Of a stretch of DNA of 64,000 bases, positions 60,773-64,000 are shown in pieces. The stretch covers positions 233,361-297,360 of the forward strand of contig JAJEKV010000342.1 of NCBI GenBank assembly GCA_021234155.1, in the 5' to 3' direction. The DNA is from Isoetes taiwanensis (lineage: Eukaryota; Streptophyta; Lycopodiopsida; Isoetales; Isoetaceae). A program made the translations under genes and the position numbers. A model generated the notes under the pieces. The model was not told the DNA's origin. It saw nothing but the letters and a program-made list of their open reading frames with translations, and did no database searches. How positions within the stretch are numbered: position 1 is the first letter of the stretch; the number at the start of each line of letters is the position of its first letter.

Positions 60773-61976
60773 CACATAAAATTATTGCCAAAGTTGGCTT
60801 CGAGTTTTCATAAATGGCAGAGGGTTTCTGAAAGCTATGGTTGACGCCTTTGATACGAGTACATATTTTGAAGTCTGGTTATGCTCATGGGAATGTAGCC
60901 TAAGGGTGCATCCCCATTACGCCCAAAAGGGCCCTCAGAGCGGTGACACCATACAAGTTACAAGCACAAGAGTATGCTCCCATTTCGCACTGAGTTTGAT
61001 TTTATTGATATAGCACAAGCTTGGAACTCCAATTTAGAAGGATTTGAAAGCTTCTGAATACCTTAAATCAGAATTGGTTTGTCGTGTAGTAAGATTTAGC
61101 TTGTCCTCTCCCGGATTTCATTTGTCCTCTTTCTAGTTTTTGTCAGAACTGATTAAAATGTATCACAGGTGCAATGGGAATTGTGGTCTGAAAAACTGGT
61201 AGTTGGGACTTGATACGTGGTGCTTGAAATTGCCTGGCCCGCCTAATGGGGTACACCCTAAGCTCTTGCCATATCTCCAATGGTTTCATTTTTTTTTTGA
61301 ATTTTAGTTCATCCAAATATCGAAATTACCAACAAGTAAAATGCTTCAAATAGTTGATTTTTATTTAGTCTTTGTTGTATGGTGTCGATGTATCTACCAT
61401 TTGGAAAAATTGAATTGGATATGAGCCTTTTGGAGAAATTTGAAGTTTGCATCTAGATCAATCAATCAAGGAGGGCTTTTACTATGTGTTTTGAGTTGGA
61501 TTGGGTAACTAATGAGTCGGGATCACTTTTATAGTGAAGTAGCATCAACAGAGGGAGTGCTTGGATCAAAGAGAGGGTCCTTTAGTTGATCCAAGTGTAT
61601 AGGCTGATTAGGAAGTGGTGTGCAAGATTTACTAGTGCGTGAGGTCATTTGGGAGGCGTGTGGAAGCCTTATCAATATGGTAGTCATGGTATTTACAAGA
61701 ATATGAAAACGATCTAATTTAGCATTGTTTAATTCTCCGTAATGCGACCCCTTTTAATTGGTTCTTGGAATCGTTGAAACCACTTTCATAAAAAGAAGGA
61801 TGGGCATAAGGTATTCGCCACTTGCAAAACAATTTTTCGTCAGCTTTTATATCTATATGGCCCTATAAGCTTATCTCTAACTTAAATGTTCTTAACAAAT
61901 AATGGCGCCTATGATTGCAAAGTCACTGGATCTAGTTGGCTATCTACGAAAAGACCCTTGGGGTTTCTAATCTCCT
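60773..61976. other. AT-rich, no gene seen
   Basis: Only short frames without motifs. Confidence 0.5.
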
Positions 61977-62240
61977 TTAAGATAAGATAAGATAAGATAA
62001 GATAAGATAAGGGGTTTTAACGCCCACTTAAAACCCGAGGGTTATGAGACCGTATCAGAAAAAGAGGGCATGAGCCCCAACTGTAATGAGGGCATAAGCC
62101 CCAACAAAAGGGGAACTAAGCCCCAAGCTACAACATAGAAAGTGAGAAAATAACAAAATAAGGGAACATGGATGCCGGAGGCACTAATAGCAACCCAATG
62201 TGGGTTTTGAGGCCATTGGTCATGAATGATAGCCGCAAGC
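61977..62240 (-). repeat. Repeat ending in (GATAA)n, partner of 8.5 kb copy
   Basis: Six to seven GATAA units (61979-62011) are followed by GGGG...AACCCGAGGGTTATGAGACC, related to the sequence after (ATAAG)14 at 8511-8640. Inside are short direct repeats GAGGGCAT(G/A)AGCCCCAAC (about 62064 and 62088). The minus-strand reading has the pentanucleotide tract as a 3' tail. Confidence 0.6.
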
Positions 62241-64000
62241 CCCTCGCATTAATCGGCCCACTTTTTCTCAGAGCCTAGCTTCTGATTTTACATGCTCTCC
62301 TCATGATGCCTAGTCAGCTCTATAGGGAAAAAGTCCTTAAGTCAACAACATAAAACCACAACATGTTACCACAAAGTACATGAAGGCACACACATGTTAC
62401 CAAAAGTACATTAATCACACATCAAGGAACACAAGCTCACTCATAATTCATCCCGGCCACATCTAAGTACTTTGCATTAGCAAACCTATAACCACTTCTA
62501 CATCTACTTGAGTTGGTTCAAACTTTGTGTCTGTGAGATACCTTGACCGTCATATTTTTCTTGGCTCTCTATAGGATCATGCAATCCATGGGTGACTCAA
62601 GTGCCTTGGAAATTCATGCCTTAGAGATTCCCGACATATACTAATGTTTCACTTCAAGCAAGGACTTAATATGTAGAAAGAAAAAATGAACTCATTTATA
62701 TCTAAAAATAAAAGTCACCTAAACTACTATAACTTGTTTATGGTGTATTCTTGCTTCTAGTGGTAACACACTAGTTAAAATAGAAAAGGTCTTAAGTTTT
62801 GGCCTCCATTGGAAGGTGATTGTGGGAAGAACCCACTGAGAAATGCTAGTTTGGCATATCCGTCTCAGAGGCTAGTTGGTCTTTAGTGGATGTTAAATCT
62901 TCTTATTGTTCCTTTGGTGGAGTGTGTGGCTTATAGAACAGCTTGATATTTAATGGATGTTCTGAAAATGCGCCTCGTGGTTTCCTCTTTCCATTTTGCT
63001 AATTTCTTTATCCCTCCCCCAAAAAAAAAAGTCTTGTTTTTGCCCAAGGTCGCTTTTATCGCTAGTTATCTATTTTTAGTGACTTAGATATTATGTCACA
63101 TTTACCTTCGTTTTCAACGAATAGATGGTAAATTGTTTGGTAAAAATGAACCTCTCATAAAAGTTTAAGATTTGATTAAACCTTTTTTCTCCAACCAAAA
63201 ATTTGTAAAAAACATTTGCAAACGTAATGAAGGCATGCACTTAATTCCTAAGGAATCAAAATATGAAAACCATAGTAAGATGTAAAAGAACACTTGTTAT
63301 ATTCATGGCTTAGAGATCTGGTAATGGTTTCAAGGTTAAAATGCCTCATAGTTCATATTGATAAAATAGTAAGATACTTTAGTGTTCTTGATACTTATGG
63401 ATTAATGTTATGTTCCTCCTCATCCTCATCCCTGGGGGACACACTTATATATAAAGGGGGTATGGCATCTGCATTCAGAGGGTAGCAAAAAACCCCCCTT
63501 GTATACACATTTTTAAGAGGCAATTTGATCCCTATATGTATAGATATTGCTCTAGACCAGGGCCTAAAAACACCCCTAACCCCTAAATATACATATGCAA
63601 ATGGTCCAAAAAACACCCCTTCGTTGAACTCTCATGGGTTATACGCTAATGAGAGGTGAATCCTCCGGGTCCTCATCAAAGATTCGAGCGTTCCTCCTTG
63701 ACCAAGCCCTAGCTATATGAAAGACCACCTTATTCACGTGGCATCATTCTAGAGGGAGAATTGTTCTGCAGTTTTAGTAAGGTTCAAGTTTTGGTTGCTA
63801 ATGAGCAATACTGGTGCGTAAAGATGATTTTTACTATAGATGACTCATGTTTGTGATAATATGAACGTTGCAACCGACATCCATGATCATAAAATTTATA
63901 TTGGTGTTAGGACAACATCAAAGAATCAAAAGCATTGTTCCATTCTCGGTGTCTCATGTCTCTAGTGTTCTCATGTGGATGATTAAGAAGAGTTAACAAA
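62241..64000. other. No gene supported
   Basis: AT-rich to the window edge. Frames at 63294-63485 and 63616-63395 have no motifs. A 17-bp word CCATTCTCGGTGTCTCA near 63941 is also at 17726, too short to define a repeat. Confidence 0.45.

Overview
The window reads as nuclear DNA of a land plant with a large, repeat-laden genome. The evidence is one plant reticulon (RTNLB-type) gene with spliced exons, one long PLS-type pentatricopeptide repeat (PPR) gene body, an LRR receptor-like relic, Ty1/Copia elements, many non-LTR retrotransposon (LINE) copies and abundant microsatellites. A fern or other non-seed vascular plant is my best guess, from the style of the PPR and the LINE richness, but this is inference. 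Most of the 64 kb is decayed transposon sequence. There is no bacterial-style operon, CRISPR array, rRNA or convincing tRNA gene.

Layout. 1-2.1 kb: GC-rich, then gene-like fragments I cannot name. 2.7-3.3 kb: small tandem repeats. 3.5-4.8 kb: RT to C-terminal part of a LINE (+). 4.9-8.7 kb: (CT)n(CA)n, a pyrimidine-rich block, (TCTA)34, a dispersed repeat, a LINE fragment interrupted by a second repeat, and a repeat ending in (ATAAG)n. 9.3 kb: weak F-box/kelch-like relic (-). 12.7-13.5 kb: second copy of the dispersed repeat and a Helitron-like 3' terminus. 14.7-17.4 kb: GC-rich LINE (+) ending in (TTCC)n. 18.9-26.4 kb: a minus-strand LINE split by a 5'-deleted Copia element (+) with one LTR at 23.3-23.9 kb. 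32.1-32.8 kb: 3' end of another LINE copy. 34.2-34.6 kb: fold-back element. 35.3-36.1 kb: LRR relic. 38.2-38.5 kb: Copia fragment (-). 42.5-44.9 kb: PPR gene with an internal frameshifting deletion. 49.7-52.2 kb: reticulon gene. 53.2-56.6 kb: minisatellite, two SINE candidates and a possible short exon. 57.1-60.8 kb: the most complete LINE (endonuclease, RT, C-terminal motif, (TTCC)n tail). 62.0 kb: another (GATAA)n-ended repeat.

Only two loci look like host genes. The reticulon would shape tubular ER, and the PPR would bind organellar RNA. Each carries frame breaks: two single-base shifts in the reticulon and an approximately 26-nt deletion in the PPR.

I did not find a clearly new enzymatic system. 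The most unusual structures are: a short inverted Copia RT patch inserted inside a LINE RT; about 160-bp tandem units upstream of the ORFs of the same LINE; a hairpin straddling the Copia polypurine tract/LTR boundary; a 376-bp fold-back element with 84-nt arms whose relative sits inside a LINE; and a textbook-like Helitron terminus.
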